From positions 17,485 through 81,484 of the forward strand of contig JASAND010006797.1 of assembly GCA_030248195.1 (NCBI GenBank): a DNA stretch of 64,000 nucleotides. Reading direction: 5' to 3'. Origin of the DNA: Trissonchulus latispiculum (Eukaryota > Nematoda > Enoplea > Enoplida > Ironidae). A program made the position numbers and the translations under genes. Positions 48,183 to 61,248 of the stretch are shown here, piece by piece (positions within the stretch are counted from its first letter, which is position 1; each line of letters opens with the position of its first letter). A model generated the notes under the pieces. That model made no database searches, was not told the DNA's origin, and saw only the letters and a program-made list of their open reading frames with translations.

Positions 48183-48323
48183 TAACTATAGACAATCAAA
48201 CATTACAAAACAAACATAAGTCCAATCTGAAAAAAGCCTAAAACACACCATAATACGTACAACAAAACAAACTACCTAAGACTTAACAAAGAAAACCATA
48301 TAAATAACCACACAAGCTGATTC

Positions 48324-51300
48324 CTAGAATGTTCTAGCTTCATATTCTGAGGTCCAGGACTGTATAACCATCAGCCATCGCCACCACTGGGCAGCCATAT
48401 GGGCCTTCTTTCGACGGATGTCACAGACGCGCATCAAATTAAGGACTGGCTCAGACTTATTTTGCGGCCCATGAAGGATGTGCGATGCAGCTGCGACTGT
48501 GATGATGGGACTGTCACCTAGGATAAGATCTTTCACCTTTTCCTTGCTCTGAAATAACAATGAGAACAATCAATTGAACGAAATCTCTGTACGTGCATAA
48601 TTTACACACTAATTCCCACATTAAATGGTGAATATTTCTAATCGAAAATACTTTGCGTATTGGACCCAGAATGGGATAGGCCAAGTTTGAATTTAACCAG
48701 TTGCCGCGTTATTAAATTGACGCGCAATTAACCAGTTCCGTGCGTACAAATCTTGCACTAGCCAAACAAGCTAACTGCCTACTATTCTGACCGATAGCTC
48801 TTGAAATTTTCCTTGATAATACCTTGGCAATACAGGTAGGCATCACCCGTTACAAGTTCGCACTTTTGACCCTACCTTGAGTCTCAAAGTAATTTCCCAT
48901 TCGCCGGTAGACATAGCCTCCGCCAAGTAGACCCAGTAGGTTGGCAAGCCAGAGGCTGGTAAAGAATCAGTTATGGACCAAGACCAGAGAGACCATGGCT
49001 TCAACGGAGTCAAAAACAAGGTCACATGATCAGGACCTGCAAGCACCAATATAACACTTGTCGCAAACCGAGGCCCAATCCAACTTTTTGGTCAATACAG
49101 GGAAAGTTAGGGGTTAAAAGCAACAAGGTTCGTGCAGTTAAGGGGGGGGTACTTTTTTGCCTATTTTTCGACCATCTCCGATTTTGCTCATTTTCACATA
49201 TTTTGTAGTCCCCATTGGTCCTCAAAACAAGACAAGTGCGTTTTGCGAAATATTGCTTCTATCGTTCTGTACAGGCCCTCAAGGTGACCTCGACATGTGT
49301 TTAACATAGGAAAATGAAAAAGTTAGGTTAAAAAGTTTGTGGCAGAAAAATTTTTCGCTGTATAAGAGCCAGAGCTCTGAAACCTTTTCAGAACCATTAA
49401 GGACATATTGTAGAGTGCAGCTATCTCCTCTGAAGCCATTCTGTTGAGTAATGGATTTTTGGCGAATTTTTAAAGTCAGAATTTTGAAAAATCGACCATT
49501 TTTGGACCATGAAAAACAGGACCTACGGTACTCTTTTGCTTGTCCTGAACGATTGACAAAAGCTACAGAAACGGCCGATAGATAGCTGCACTCTACGCAT
49601 AAAATCACGTCTTATGAAAGTACTAGCATGTTTCTATCTTCTACAGTAAGCTCAAAAACCTTGCCACAAAAACAGCAAATTTTGCTAAAAATGGCCATTT
49701 TTCATTATTTTCACATTCTTTTGATAATTTGTCAATCATTATGTGGTAAAAATCGCCAAACTTGGCAGATTAATTAATATATCCATGTATGCCAGATAAT
49801 GTGGCCAAAACAAATGCGTCAATATTGAACATGACTGCTGTGGCGGCACCTTTGATCTTTATAGGTGAAAAATGTCAATTTTAAAACTTTTCCAAATATA
49901 TGTAGACAAATTGGGTATCAATCGATAGCTAATGGAACGAGGAGCAACTTTCCTCATAAAACCATGGGTCTAAAATGTTGTCTGTGCAAGATAAAACTAG
50001 TTAACGTTATACTGGGCAGTCCTGCAAGGTTAGGTCAGTGCATCACTCAAGCATGCATTATGAACGCCTGGATAGCTGGCCTTGAGCCAAGTCTGCACTT
50101 AAATATTATATACCTTAGTAAAGGCTTTAATTTGGTGTATCGGTTAACCCTGTTTTCGGTCGCGTTTGGTCTCCAACTGACCTTGCAGGGTTCATCACCG
50201 GAATTTTCAAGTTTTCCGACTTTGAACCTGAATAACTCTGTCACAGTTTGATTTCGAACGCTAATATTCTAAGTTATTTTTGAGAACATATGGGGGCATA
50301 TTATGTGCGAAAATGAGCGAAATACGTGACTATCGATTTGTGACCAAAGTGGCCCCCCTTAAGCAGGCTTAAGTTAGCATCAATGTAGTTTGGCAACTTA
50401 GTTTTGCCTATTTTGGCACATTAATCCGGAACTACTAACTGTAAACTTGATCGGTCAGCAAATGTGAACTTTTAAAAACGTACCGGAAATCTTTATCGTA
50501 ATATCAACTGTCGTAGCACCCAATTTTTTCCTCTCCACTAGTTCAACACTTAATGGTTTTACTAGAGTTAGGTTGGGACCTGCCGGGGTTTGCATCCACC
50601 TCGAATCTCTAAAACAAACAAAATTAAATGAGCTGCTAAATTTTTAAAGATAAAAATTCACCCCTTAAGGTAACTTAGTAAAACTTAGAGAAATGTGACA
50701 TAATGCCAAAGTCCACTTTGTAACTCATGGTTGGAATGAAACGAAAACTCAGCAAGTATAGACATTAAACAATAAGAACAAAAAGAAAAGTACTTACTCA
50801 AAGAATAAGTGGCGCACAGGAATGTAATATGGCAAGCCACAGAAAGTATCGTTGACTGCACAACTTTCCGGAGCAGGTCGACTAGCAGACGTGAAAGTGT
50901 AGGTTGGCAAGTCAGCTGAGCCGCGATAATCAATTGGCACAATCCAGATACCATGATCTTGAAAAGTTGATTTACCCTTCACATCGTACACACGACGAGT
51001 CGTATGCTAAAATCATCACAGGTACAGCAAATCAACTCTATGTATCGTCCTCCATCCTATAAAATGTCTGCTAAATGCCAATTTCGCTGGTTACACCTGT
51101 ATGCCCTCAATCTCTTGGTCCGAGAAGACCATGTCATTTCAAGCTTTAACAACCAAACAAACATTAGTTTTTATGAGGGGCGCCAAAACAGCCTCTCGAC
51201 ATAATTTACAGAACATTATTTAGAACCACTGTTTTCTGATTACAGACTTATTTGCTGTTTTCGAATAGTTTCTATAGTACGACCGAAAAATTTGTGTACA

Positions 51301-54300
51301 AACTTTGCTGTCTTATTTTTAGGCCAAACTTTATGGAGGGAGGGGTGTAGGGGGGGCTTAGGCTGGCCAAAAATGGGGGTATTTTTCAAAAAATTGCGAA
51401 TTTTACTTTCTTTGTGCAAAAGTTCCCAAAAATCGCTACAATTAAAGGTGTTTTTGAGCGAAAATAGCGAACATCAGACAAAGCATATTATATATTTGAA
51501 GATTTAGGGTAAAAATGGTAAAATTTGGCATTTTCGGGTTATGGGGGGAGGTCGAAATTGATGGGGGAGCTCCTCGAAAGCGGGGGATGTCGCCGAATGG
51601 GGGGACACCCCAGTAAAAATAAGCCAGCATTGACCATTTATAGCAAATTAACCTTTGGAATAAACTCCAACAATGCATATTTTTAGAATCACTAGGAACT
51701 CGAGATTTCGAAAATCCGAAAAACTCTGGAATTTTGATAGTGATAAAAAGTTAAGGAATAATTAAAAACGTAAGATTTTCGGTTAATAAAACCTGGAATT
51801 TCGTATTTTTCCGGATCATCGAAATCTGCAGTTCCTGACGACTCTAAAAATATATACATTGTTGGGGTTTACTCTATAGGTTAATCTGCTATAAACGGAC
51901 AAAGCTTCTGCACACATTTTTTGGTCGTACTTACTGTACACTGCACATAGTTTTCAAGTTAATTTGTCCCTGCCGTAGATTTTAGTAGAAATTAACTACA
52001 AAGGTACGTATTCACAATTCGAGTGTCAAGATAACGGGGAAAGGGCTGCTAAAATTATGTTACCAACCTGAAGATGAATACGCTTCAACGTAGGCCAGTT
52101 TTCATCATAACGATAGGGAATGCTTAGTGTACTAAAGTAGCACACCAGCAATGAAACAGCTGTAATGCAGACAAACATCTTGCATAGATACTTTGTATCG
52201 CGCACCACATACACAAATGAACTCTAAAATAGACGAAAAAACTATGACATATATAATATGTGTATATATACATATAAATACTTAAGACGCCACCAACTAA
52301 TCTCAAAGATGTGCGCAAGCACGATTTAAGGATGATGCCTCGAAGCAAAGAGCTTCAAGAGGAAACCATCAAGTGCAAAGTGTGATTAACGCAGCCATCA
52401 CTTCTACAGTCGGCCAAAACAAAAGGTACATTTCAGGACTTATTCAAGGTGAGCCCCAGCTTTTACTATAATCAAACCTTACCAAAAATATCACTACGGT
52501 AATAGCGATTATAGCAGAAAGTCCACCAATTACAAATTCAGGATTAACACTGCTACCACTGCGGCCCATAATAGGAATAAATACACACAATACTTCGATG
52601 ATACCATAACAGGCAAATAGGCTGGGCACAAACAGGCCTGTCAGCAGAGATATCATATGAGTTATGCGATTTGGTTCACCTAAAATCAAACGAAGACTGT
52701 TTATTTTTTACCATTAGTGCCAGTCTAGCTACTGACTGGCCTGCATACCTTATGTAGATAATATAGACAATTATCTCAATCGTGGCCTAAAACACAGCAA
52801 CAAAGCAAAAATACAGCATCTCCTCCTGGACACGACGGGGACTCAGGTTTTTTAATTTGTGCTTGAAAATAATCGTCAAAACAATTTAAATAACAAAACC
52901 AAGCAACAAAATGCAACACGATTTTTAAGATTAAAATATAAAACGGAGAAAGTTGGTAAGTACATGGTATAACTTACCACCACTATGACCAAAACCGAGC
53001 TTTCTAAATATCCACTGAGACACATCTTTCAGCAAAGGAAACGCAGAATACACCATGAGATAATAGGCAGATCCTAGATCCTTATAGATCAAATAAAGAA
53101 GACCAACAGCCCAAAATACTGACGAAGTATCGTACAGTAAAGCTTCAACATTCCACATACTCAGCTGAAAGTATGATAACAAGTTGTTCCAAAGTGGTTT
53201 TTAATAATTAATATGCAAGAACTTAAAAACTAAACATTAACACAGTCTTCAGACGTTCTCGTATGCCTCATAAGTCCGCCAACAATTACCTAGTTATTTC
53301 TAATTTAATAAAAACGATAAGATCAAAAAATACGCAACAAACAGTTGGCTTTGCAAATTTGCTTTCAACTCTCTGCTAATAACTTATATGCAAGAAAACC
53401 TGTGTAGTGGAGCTAAACAAAAGCATTGTTAGAAAATCTTTATGATAATTCTAATTTGTTGCGATATTGAAAAAAGGACCTCTCACGAATGGCACTCACT
53501 TTTGTAAAGCGCAATTTATCCGCCAACCAGTGGACAAAAAATCCTCCAGCCAAGCCAGGCAGGACATAAAATAATACGACAAAATAGGTTCTTGAATACC
53601 AAGCCATGACCAGGTTGCCGGCATTGACAAGAAGAATACAGAAACCAACAGAAATAGCTGCACCCAATATGGCACCAATATGAATGGCTAAAGCTCTTCC
53701 CACGTCTCTCAGGGAATAATAGGGCCCGTATACATCACCTACAATCAACTGAATATAATGATATATAAAAAGAATCAACTCAACAATAACATTGCGTTAA
53801 ACACCGACTCCAGTTGGGAAAATTTCGCAATTTGCCAAACGTTTGAACACGGGATGTAACTAGCGTCGAGGCGCAACCGATAAACTAGATTAGTCGGCAT
53901 CCGCAATGCTAATAATCATTATGAGCTCTTTTTACCGCCAAATGTGTATTGTAATTGTTGCATTGTAGGAGTCTGCAACGGCGAAGTATCGGACAACTCA
54001 GAAAATCACGGATGATAAAAGAGCGGTTATAAGATATGAACACACAACCTAGTCTACGCAAACTAATTAAAAAACCTAAAATCTACAAATATAAATTTCT
54101 ACATACTTGCCAAATTGTCGTGCTTTTTTAGGCTATGAGCCTATGGGCGTGCAAAATGTCAGTGAGAAAAATCGATGAAAAATAGCGTCCCCCTCTTTAA
54201 GCTGGAGGTACTTATACCTTTAATAGAATGGTGTGGTTGTATTCGTCTGAATATTTTCAGAAAAATAAAGAAGACAGCTGCCAAGTTGATTACTCTTCCC

Positions 54301-57300
54301 AACCAATGTGGATAATGAATGGCGAAGACACCCAGTACATCAAAGAATACGATTCGATGCTGAAGATGCTCAAAATCGCCGGGACGAGAAAGGAAGCTGG
54401 AATTTCCCAAGCTGCGCACTACGCCGATGAGATTTTCACCTAAACAAGAAGGGTACATAGAAGAAGTAATATTAAAGGACAATGATGGAGGGGGGCTACA
54501 AATTTATCTAAAACTTCTATGTTAGAAAAGCTATGTAGCTAGTCTTTTGCCACATAACAATATTAGGCTTGATGAAAAATAGTTTAACCTTTGAAAGATT
54601 TTTCTACGCAGCGCAGCGTCTTGTGGGGAATTAGCAAGTTGGTGTTGCAGGTCCGAAACTGACACGACATTCATACAAACTTCGCTGCGCCCTGAACGCT
54701 ATGCGCAAGATACGGCTGGGGTTTTTTACTGGGGGGGGGGGTTGGGCCCCCCCACTCGTTCCCCCCTACTCACCCTAAGGTGCCCAGAAATTGCCAAATT
54801 TTTAGGATTTTTGGTCAAAATTGTCAAAATTTTTCGGCATCGCCGGTCTTTTTTGGTCAAAAATTCGTCTATTTTAGTGCCAAAACTTAATTTTTGAGCA
54901 CCTTTATGCGTAGTTATAGCAGTATAATGTAGAAAACAGGCTTTTTATACTGTATTTTTGGCATTTTAGCCCATTTTACCCCCCCCCCACTTATTTTTGC
55001 CTTAAAAAACCCAGCATGGTGCCAAAGCTTGGCAGCGATTGTTCTGACGTATGGTGCTTTGATATCGTGTAAAATAATATCTAGACCAATGTATATTTTT
55101 GTGCGATACAACCAGTCCGAAAAATCGTGGTAGGCCGATACGGGTAGAGGTTAACTAAAGTGAGTTGTGGTTAACCAAATGAACCCAAATTTTCTCCAAT
55201 TAATATTCTAAGGTATCTATATGTCTCAACTTGTGTGAAAATTACTTGATTTCGCTAATCTCTGCGTTCACAGTTCTATGTAGATTGCGTTATCAATATT
55301 GTCACTGTTATTTGGTGGTATTTTGAATATGTGAGTCAATTACTGCAAAGCACTTTGGCAGAATCGTCTGAAACGTTGCACATTACAAGCCAGAGAGTGT
55401 ATCAAGATGTACACGAAGTTACACTAAGGTCACTAGGTCACTACGCCTTGCTCCTATTTCCAGTAATGCTAGATTGCGTTTCTGAACTATGGGTGTCGAT
55501 TCCTCCAAACAGCTCAAAGACAGTTGTAAGCACCTACTGAACGAAGGAAAAGATACGTATCGAAAAACTGATTTCACAGTTTGCCCATAGAGCCTAATAA
55601 CTGGTAAAAAGCTGAGTATGCTATGGCTGTCAATTTTATTATATAGATCAAAACCGGCGGACGGAAGATGTAACTTTTTGCCAAATTTCAAAACTTGACC
55701 TCTTATTGCTGAATAAGAAAACAACGCTCGACAACCTGCTTACTTTTAATGAAGTACTAGTAACAGTTAACATTTGTGGCAAAACGTTTCAGCATTGGGC
55801 AATTCCACCAGAGCTGAAATAAGGTTTTTGAAAAAATCCACTTTGAGCATCCATCTTTGATCTACCAGAACCGATGTGCTTGCAATGTGCAACGTTTCAG
55901 ACGATTCTGCCAAAGTACTTTGGAGTAATTGACTCACATTCAAAATACCACCAAATAACATGTAATAATGCCCACTACGGACTATTTTACCTTGATAATA
56001 TGTTAGCTAATCATATGCAAAAGGTGAGTCCGTCTAAGGACGACAAAACAGTCAGTAGCCCCTCTCCCCTTTAATTGAAAGCAACATAACTATCAAAGCA
56101 GCAATTTATCAGTTGAAACTGATGTTTTTCGTACCAGCTCTCTGAATAGCACCGCGCGGTATCAGATCTTCTCGATCAAATTCGGTATGATAAACATATC
56201 CGTTCTTTATGTATGCAATATCCAATCCTAAAATAATAAAGCCAACAACAGTGAGAATACGATTAAAATGGTTGATTTAAATTTAAAAAGCTTCAGTATT
56301 TTAAAGCATGTTAAATGCGTTCGATTTTGAAATATTAAGTGTTAATCGCATTAATAACTCCGATACAATGTAACTGGCGTCACGCTTTCTGCTACCACAT
56401 CGAAGTACAAATGAGCTTCGCGCTAACCCACATAAGTGCCCTACCACGTCTCACAAACATGTACCCAAACATGTACACTCGCTATGTTGCTTTAGCTATT
56501 ATGCTAGTGCTCACGTTCACGGTCATTACGTGATGAAGCTCGAAAAACAACGACTGTGTTTATTTAAACGTATCTACTTTCGTCTGCTTCTGCAAGCTGG
56601 TATAGGAAACGAAATTGTTTGATTTACCAGAAACGCGTTTCTGAAGGCAGGGTTAGCCGGCCCAGCACATGTACCTCTCACTAGCCGTTAGCCTGCTAGT
56701 TGCCAAACTCTTGTAGCAGAAATAAAACTAAGCGACATCGCGTAGGAACATGGTGTTGGTTTAGCTGACTACAGTATAGCTCATAACAAAGTCAATTTTT
56801 TGCGAGGGGTTTTCTCAATATCCACCAAAAATTGCTATATACAAAAATTTGGAAATCCACTTAGACATTTGCTGCCATCCCGGGCGATGTGCGCTAAGGT
56901 TTACTGAAGTTCGCGAATATATTAGCTTAGTTACCTAATATTTTAGTAATGTTCGCAAAAATATCTGCAAACTTCGCTAAACTCAGCGAATTTCGTGATG
57001 GCAGCAAATCTTGAGTCTAAATTATATACGTAGTTAGATTTAAATTTTTTTGTCAGTTTTGGGTCGGAGAAACCCCTCAAATTTGCTAGCCAAAAATTTC
57101 GCTGTTTGCTAAATTTTTCGCGAATTTCTCTAAATTTAGCGAAATGTCGCTAAGTTTTGCGGTGTTTTTGAAAGTCGCAAAAATTTAGCTTTGTTTTGAG
57201 CTATACTCTAGACTGCATCATAACAAACCTGGAACATTTCCAAAATCTCTAAAAATTCTGAAGTCCGTATCTGACGGAATCAGATTAGCCTGAAACACTT

Positions 57301-60300
57301 CCTGTGCCATGACAGATGTGTGCGGATAGGGTGCATGTGTAATATAAGTTTCCATCAACCAAGGATTACCGGGCCCTACAAAAAAGTAAAGTAATTAGAC
57401 CAAAAACGAAACAAAAACTATATACAAAATTGCTATATTATGCAGGCGCAATATGCAATTTGCTGATGCTCTCAATCCAAATTTAGCACTAGCAGCATTA
57501 GTTTAGTGAAGATGAAAAAATTAAGATGGAAATGCTTAAATGTAAAGCAACACTAAACGTACCAGCCTGGAAAAGTATTTCCCGGCCACCAGCACCAGCC
57601 GCTTCAATATTAATGAACGTACGCACAGTATGACGCCAAGGGTGCTTAGTAATAAAGCCATGAGAAGCCTAAACAACGGAATATAGTAATATATTCATTC
57701 TTAAGGATGGCTTCGTACATGATCAATCAGGTAATTAACAGGGTATTTTTTACAGGGGGGGGGGGCGGGGGCCCCCCGAAATTGGCCTTCCCCCCCGGGA
57801 TTTTGGTCTTCCCCCTTAATCAGGTCTACATTTTTTCAAAAACGGTCAAATTTTCAAAAATTTCCCGGCTTCCCGGAGTTTTTCGTACAAATGGCTATTT
57901 CTACCTTATTATAATATTCACATAATCCTGCCATTCTTGAGAACTTTTAGTGTTTCACCATGCAAAATACGCCAAAAAGTACCATTTTTTACTCATTTTT
58001 GCAAAAATCCCCCCTGGGAAGCCCCCCCCCCGGAAAAAATCCCTAAAAATAACCTGATTAATGCATGGCAGACCAGGATTCGGCTAAGCCACCAGCCAGC
58101 CAGCTAAGCCACCACAGAAACAAGAAACCGCTGAACAGGGATTTAACTCTAATGGTTACAGTTTCTTTAGGAATGACGCCTCTTCACACATCTCCGTTAG
58201 AATCGATTATATATCACGGAAAAAATTGGAAATATAGTCAGGGGGGGAAGAAAAACATGAATAGGGAAGCAAGCCTCCAACTTTTTCTTCGCTTGGATTT
58301 GGATCGGTTTGAGTATACCGTTATGTACCGTGGGCAAATACCTATCCAATCGTATATTCAAACTTCTCTTATACCTCACTCAGCTTTGGCAGTAACAGGC
58401 TTTGTCCATGTTTTTTTACCCGCAAATCGGGGAAAACATGGTGCGGAGAAAAAAACATGGCACGGATTTCTATCAACCAACCATTTAGAGTGGTTTAAAA
58501 GCATTGTTTCAGCTGTTTTTAGCGTGCAAAACTACCTAGACACCCTACTAACCTCACAGAAAGCTTAAATCCAGATTTTTTTGGTCCGAAGTTTGGTCAA
58601 AATGCTAAATCCGCCGTACCTAACCTGTTTGGGCATGAAACCTGCTTGGAACTGGCCATAATATGCTGGGTCGCGTTGCAAGAGATTCTCCTTAGCCTAG
58701 GAGCGCTCCTAAGTTCAGCTTAGGTGCTCACTTGCGAGAATTGTGTTTCAAAAGATTCTCCTAAGCTAGGAGTGCTACCCACCACTCCTAGCTTTTCTCA
58801 TCAGTTAGGAAAATCGAAAGCTTAACTTAGGAGAAATCTTTTGAAACGGGTTTAGGAGGTCTCCTAACTCCCTCCTAGACAGCTCCCAGACATTCTCCTA
58901 TGTACCCTCCTAGGAGGGCACTTAGGAGAATCTTTTGCAACGCGGCCCAGAATATCACTAGAAACAAGTTAGTTGTGTTAAAAATTGCAATATTCCACTA
59001 TTTTTTAAGTTTTTTCAAAATTTTCATTTTTACCATAGAAACTTATGAAACCTGGCATGTTGATGCTGCAAATCAAATTTTCGAGCTAGAAGCTTCAAAA
59101 ACGCTCAAAGTTGGCATATTTTGAGGTTTTTAGTGGTTTTAAAGCATTCTCTTTCCTGTAGAAGCATTAGTTACGCCTTCCTGAAGCATACGCAAAAATT
59201 TTAAAATTTGGTCACCATGTTTTTTTCCTCGCTCTAGTGGACCCAAAGTGGGGGAAAAACATGGTCAAATTTTTTTACTGGGTGTTCGCAGGGGAAAACC
59301 ACTATTGCCATGTGATAGAGAAAGTCAAATTATGCCCGCATGCCAATTTATAGTAGCCAAAGTTTGATAGTTGGTTAGATATAGACTTGCAAACTTTCGA
59401 AAATCCTTAGCATTTTGGCCAATTTTGGGAGGTCAACTTTGGTCAAGTACTGTGCTTAGAGAATCAAACTTAGAAACCAATCTGGTAGGGTATACTTCTA
59501 GACTTACTCTTTCGAATGGGCTATACTAGGCAGCTGCAACTGCTATGGTTGGGGAGTAGGCGACCATGTTTTTTCTCCTTCTTTTCCGTCATGTTTCCCC
59601 CCTCTGACTATATATACGTAAGTAACAAAGATCTGAGTTCTAAATAAATCAAACCGTGACAGAGTTAATCAGGTTAAAATCTGGTAAACTTAAAATTATC
59701 TATCTTCGTGGTCACGTAGAGACAAAAGGCTAGTATATAAACTTTTCAATTTTCAAAAAATTCTCTGGCTTTCCCAAATGTTTACCTAGGTCTTTTTTGT
59801 ATGCTTTGTTTTTAGCGGATAAATTTAAGCTGAAATTTTTTCAATTTTTAGTTCAACAGCAAAAATATTGTTTCTTAGCGTTTTCCAAACAAATTTTGTC
59901 TGCCACCCAGAAATCGGTGCCAACCTCCAATCGGGGAGGTACGTAAATGTGACCCTCGAGAATACCTCCATCCCTGCTTCAGGGACAAGGGGCGCCGGTG
60001 CTCATTCTCGGATACGCAGGCGTAGAGCCAGGAGTGTCACTTCAAATGATGACAGCATCCGTGGAAGGGGATCCGACCCTTCAAGACAATACATTTACAC
60101 GGACTCCTGTTACCTTCCCACAACAGTGGTAACCATTTACCGACCAATTAGGAATAGCTGGGTTGGCTGGCTAGAGACCACGGCAAACCGATATGTGCTT
60201 AGTCCCATGTGGGTCAAGGGGATTTGTGAAGGCCTTGTGGCAGCGGGGATTTGAACCTCGGACTATCGGATGCGAAGTCGAACGCCTTAACCAGTCAGCC

Positions 60301-60686
60301 GTCACGGCACAGTCCCTCCCAACCGGGGAGGACAACCTCCAATACTTTCCCCCTCAAAACTTTTGGCGAGAAAACGGTCAGCTAAATAGGTCAGGAATTC
60401 CTCAAAATTCAAAAACGTAGTATCACTCTCTGCCAAAGTTTTCCAACATGAGTTCTCACTCAAATTTGGTAAAATCGGAGTTCGGCAGTTTTTAAGCTCC
60501 CACCTCCCGGTAGCTGCGATGTATTTATGCCATTCAGTACAAGCAAGAAGTATATAACCTGCAAAAAGTTTTCTTCTGCACCGTTAAACAGGAATATAAT
60601 ATCGTGCATCAACGGTGTATCAGATTCAATCAAGTTACGCAATAGTTCAAGAAGCACACAGCAGCTGACTCCATCATCGCTAGCAC
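48324..60686 (-). CDS. ERMP1: ERMP1: endoplasmic reticulum metallopeptidase 1 (M28), 5' incomplete
   Basis: Thirteen exons in phase: 60686-60559, 57668-57563, 57375-57229, 56227-56135, 54439-54218, 53738-53500, 53164-52978, 52679-52483, 52223-52068, 51006-50798, 50608-50484, 49036-48876 and 48548-48324 (TAG); about 730 residues of a protein normally near 900. Exon 1 here has GASDDG (zinc-bridging Asp) and LFNGAEEN (catalytic and ligand Glu). [17 protein letters not shown] gives the next Glu, and [12 protein letters not shown] the last zinc His. [18 protein letters not shown] is an ERMP1 hallmark. Eight or nine membrane segments follow (54.4-52.1 kb), then a C-terminal lumenal domain rich in Trp. 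The exon with the first zinc His (HFDS) and the N-terminal anchor were not found before 64000. ERMP1 is an ER membrane zinc peptidase. Introns carry at least six transposons. Confidence 0.93.
49142..50358. mobile_element. TTAA-flanked element (GGGGGG ends) in an ERMP1 intron
   Basis: G-run ends flanked by TTAA (49138-49141 and 50359-50362). The first 80 bases share the GACCATCTCC-ATTTTGCTCA segment with the element at 3776, in the same orientation. 1217 bp, noncoding, rich in AAAATGGCCATTTTT-like palindromes. It lies between the twelfth and eleventh listed ERMP1 exons. Confidence 0.75.
54718..54990. repeat. Unit bounded by G and C homopolymer runs
   Basis: A 13-base G run at 54731 with a nearby C run, and a 10-base C run near 54981, enclose A/T-rich sequence with a GGCATCGCCGG motif similar to the repeats at 828 and 11094. 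Noncoding, in an ERMP1 intron. Confidence 0.5.
55307..55959. mobile_element. MITE with long GTTATTTGGTGGTATTTTGA ends
   Basis: The arms 55307-55390 and 55876-55959 are inverted copies with only a few mismatches (GAGTCAATTACT, GGCAGAATCGTCTGAAACG). The target duplication is not clear. 653 bp, noncoding, in an ERMP1 intron. Confidence 0.8.
57725..58059. mobile_element. Small element with AATCAGGT ends and G/C runs
   Basis: AATCAGGT then TATTTTT and a G run on the left; the inverted equivalent (C run, AAAAATAACCTGATT) on the right. An internal TTAATCAGGT repeats the end. About 335 bp, noncoding, in an ERMP1 intron. Confidence 0.6.
58237..59608. mobile_element. TA-flanked element with GTCAGGGGGG ends
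   Basis: The ends GTCAGGGGGGGAAG and GTCAGAGGGGGGAAAC are inverted, flanked by TA (58235-58236 and 59609-59610). The motif AAAACATG/CATGTTTT recurs at least six times inside in both orientations. A 167-codon + strand ORF at 58065-58568 overlaps the left end but shows no domain. A second MITE is nested at 58665. Confidence 0.65.
58665..58950. mobile_element. MITE with CTGGGYCGCGTTGCAA ends, AATAT duplication
   Basis: Inverted ends CTGGGTCGCGTTGCAA and CTGGGCCGCGTTGCAA, followed by AGATTCTCCT. AATAT flanks both sides (58660-58664 and 58951-58955). CTCCTAAG/CTTAGGAG motifs repeat about ten times inside. 286 bp, noncoding, nested in the TA-flanked element. Confidence 0.8.
59930..60312 (-). repeat. 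tRNA-derived SINE, copy B (Arg-like head)
   Basis: Minus strand, from about 60312: the head TGACTGGTTAAGGCG acts as an A box and GAGGTTCAAATCC is a near-consensus B box. Folding gives a cloverleaf with several mismatches and a loop consistent with anticodon TCG (Arg), too damaged for a working tRNA. The body (60185-59940) matches copy A at 46.4-46.6 kb. Lies in the ERMP1 intron after the first exon seen here. Confidence 0.8.
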
Positions 60687-61248
60687 CTACATCAAAGCCG
60701 AAACAAATCACAACCAACATCACCATGTAGATAATGCCAAGCTCAAGCATACAAAAAGCGCGAAGACACAGTGATAAAGCTTTCTGGCAACTTTAATGGA
60801 TATGATAAATAAACTATTCTCTTCGCCATCAAATCTAAGAAACGAACTGTAGGTAAGACATAAGGTCAGAAACCAGTGACTCCAGTATATAACATATTGT
60901 ATACGTATATAACAGGGGCAGATCCAGGGGCAGGGGCGGCCACCCCTCCAGTCCCGTCGCGATTCGAAGGTAGGAAAAATTGAGGAGAAAAATAGGGAAA
61001 AGGGCAAAAAACCAAAGATTTTCGCGCCGTCGGTGCGAATTTTCTGATTTGTAACGGCATATTTATTGCATTTATGAAGAAAAAGCTGGAATATATATCC
61101 GATAAACAAGTACAGTACCCTGCATCCAAATGGTGACAGTTGGCGATAATTGAAAGTTCGCGAAGTTGACGAAAATCGCTATCAATCTGCCAAAGTTCGC
61201 AAATTTCAGTTTTCGCCAAATGTCATCTTTTGAGTGCAGGGTATATAT
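60687..61248. other. ERMP1 upstream intron sequence, nothing else seen
   Basis: Part of the large intron 5' of the first ERMP1 exon found. A/T-rich, with short ORFs only. Confidence 0.5.

Noticed and set aside
58065..58568. 167-codon plus-strand ORF as a gene
   Set aside because: It crosses the end of a TA-flanked element, has no domain, and includes the repeated AAAACATG motifs.
60217..60312. Functional tRNA-Arg gene on the minus strand
   Set aside because: Mismatches in the acceptor, anticodon and T stems, and a SINE body attached; treated as a tRNA-derived SINE head.
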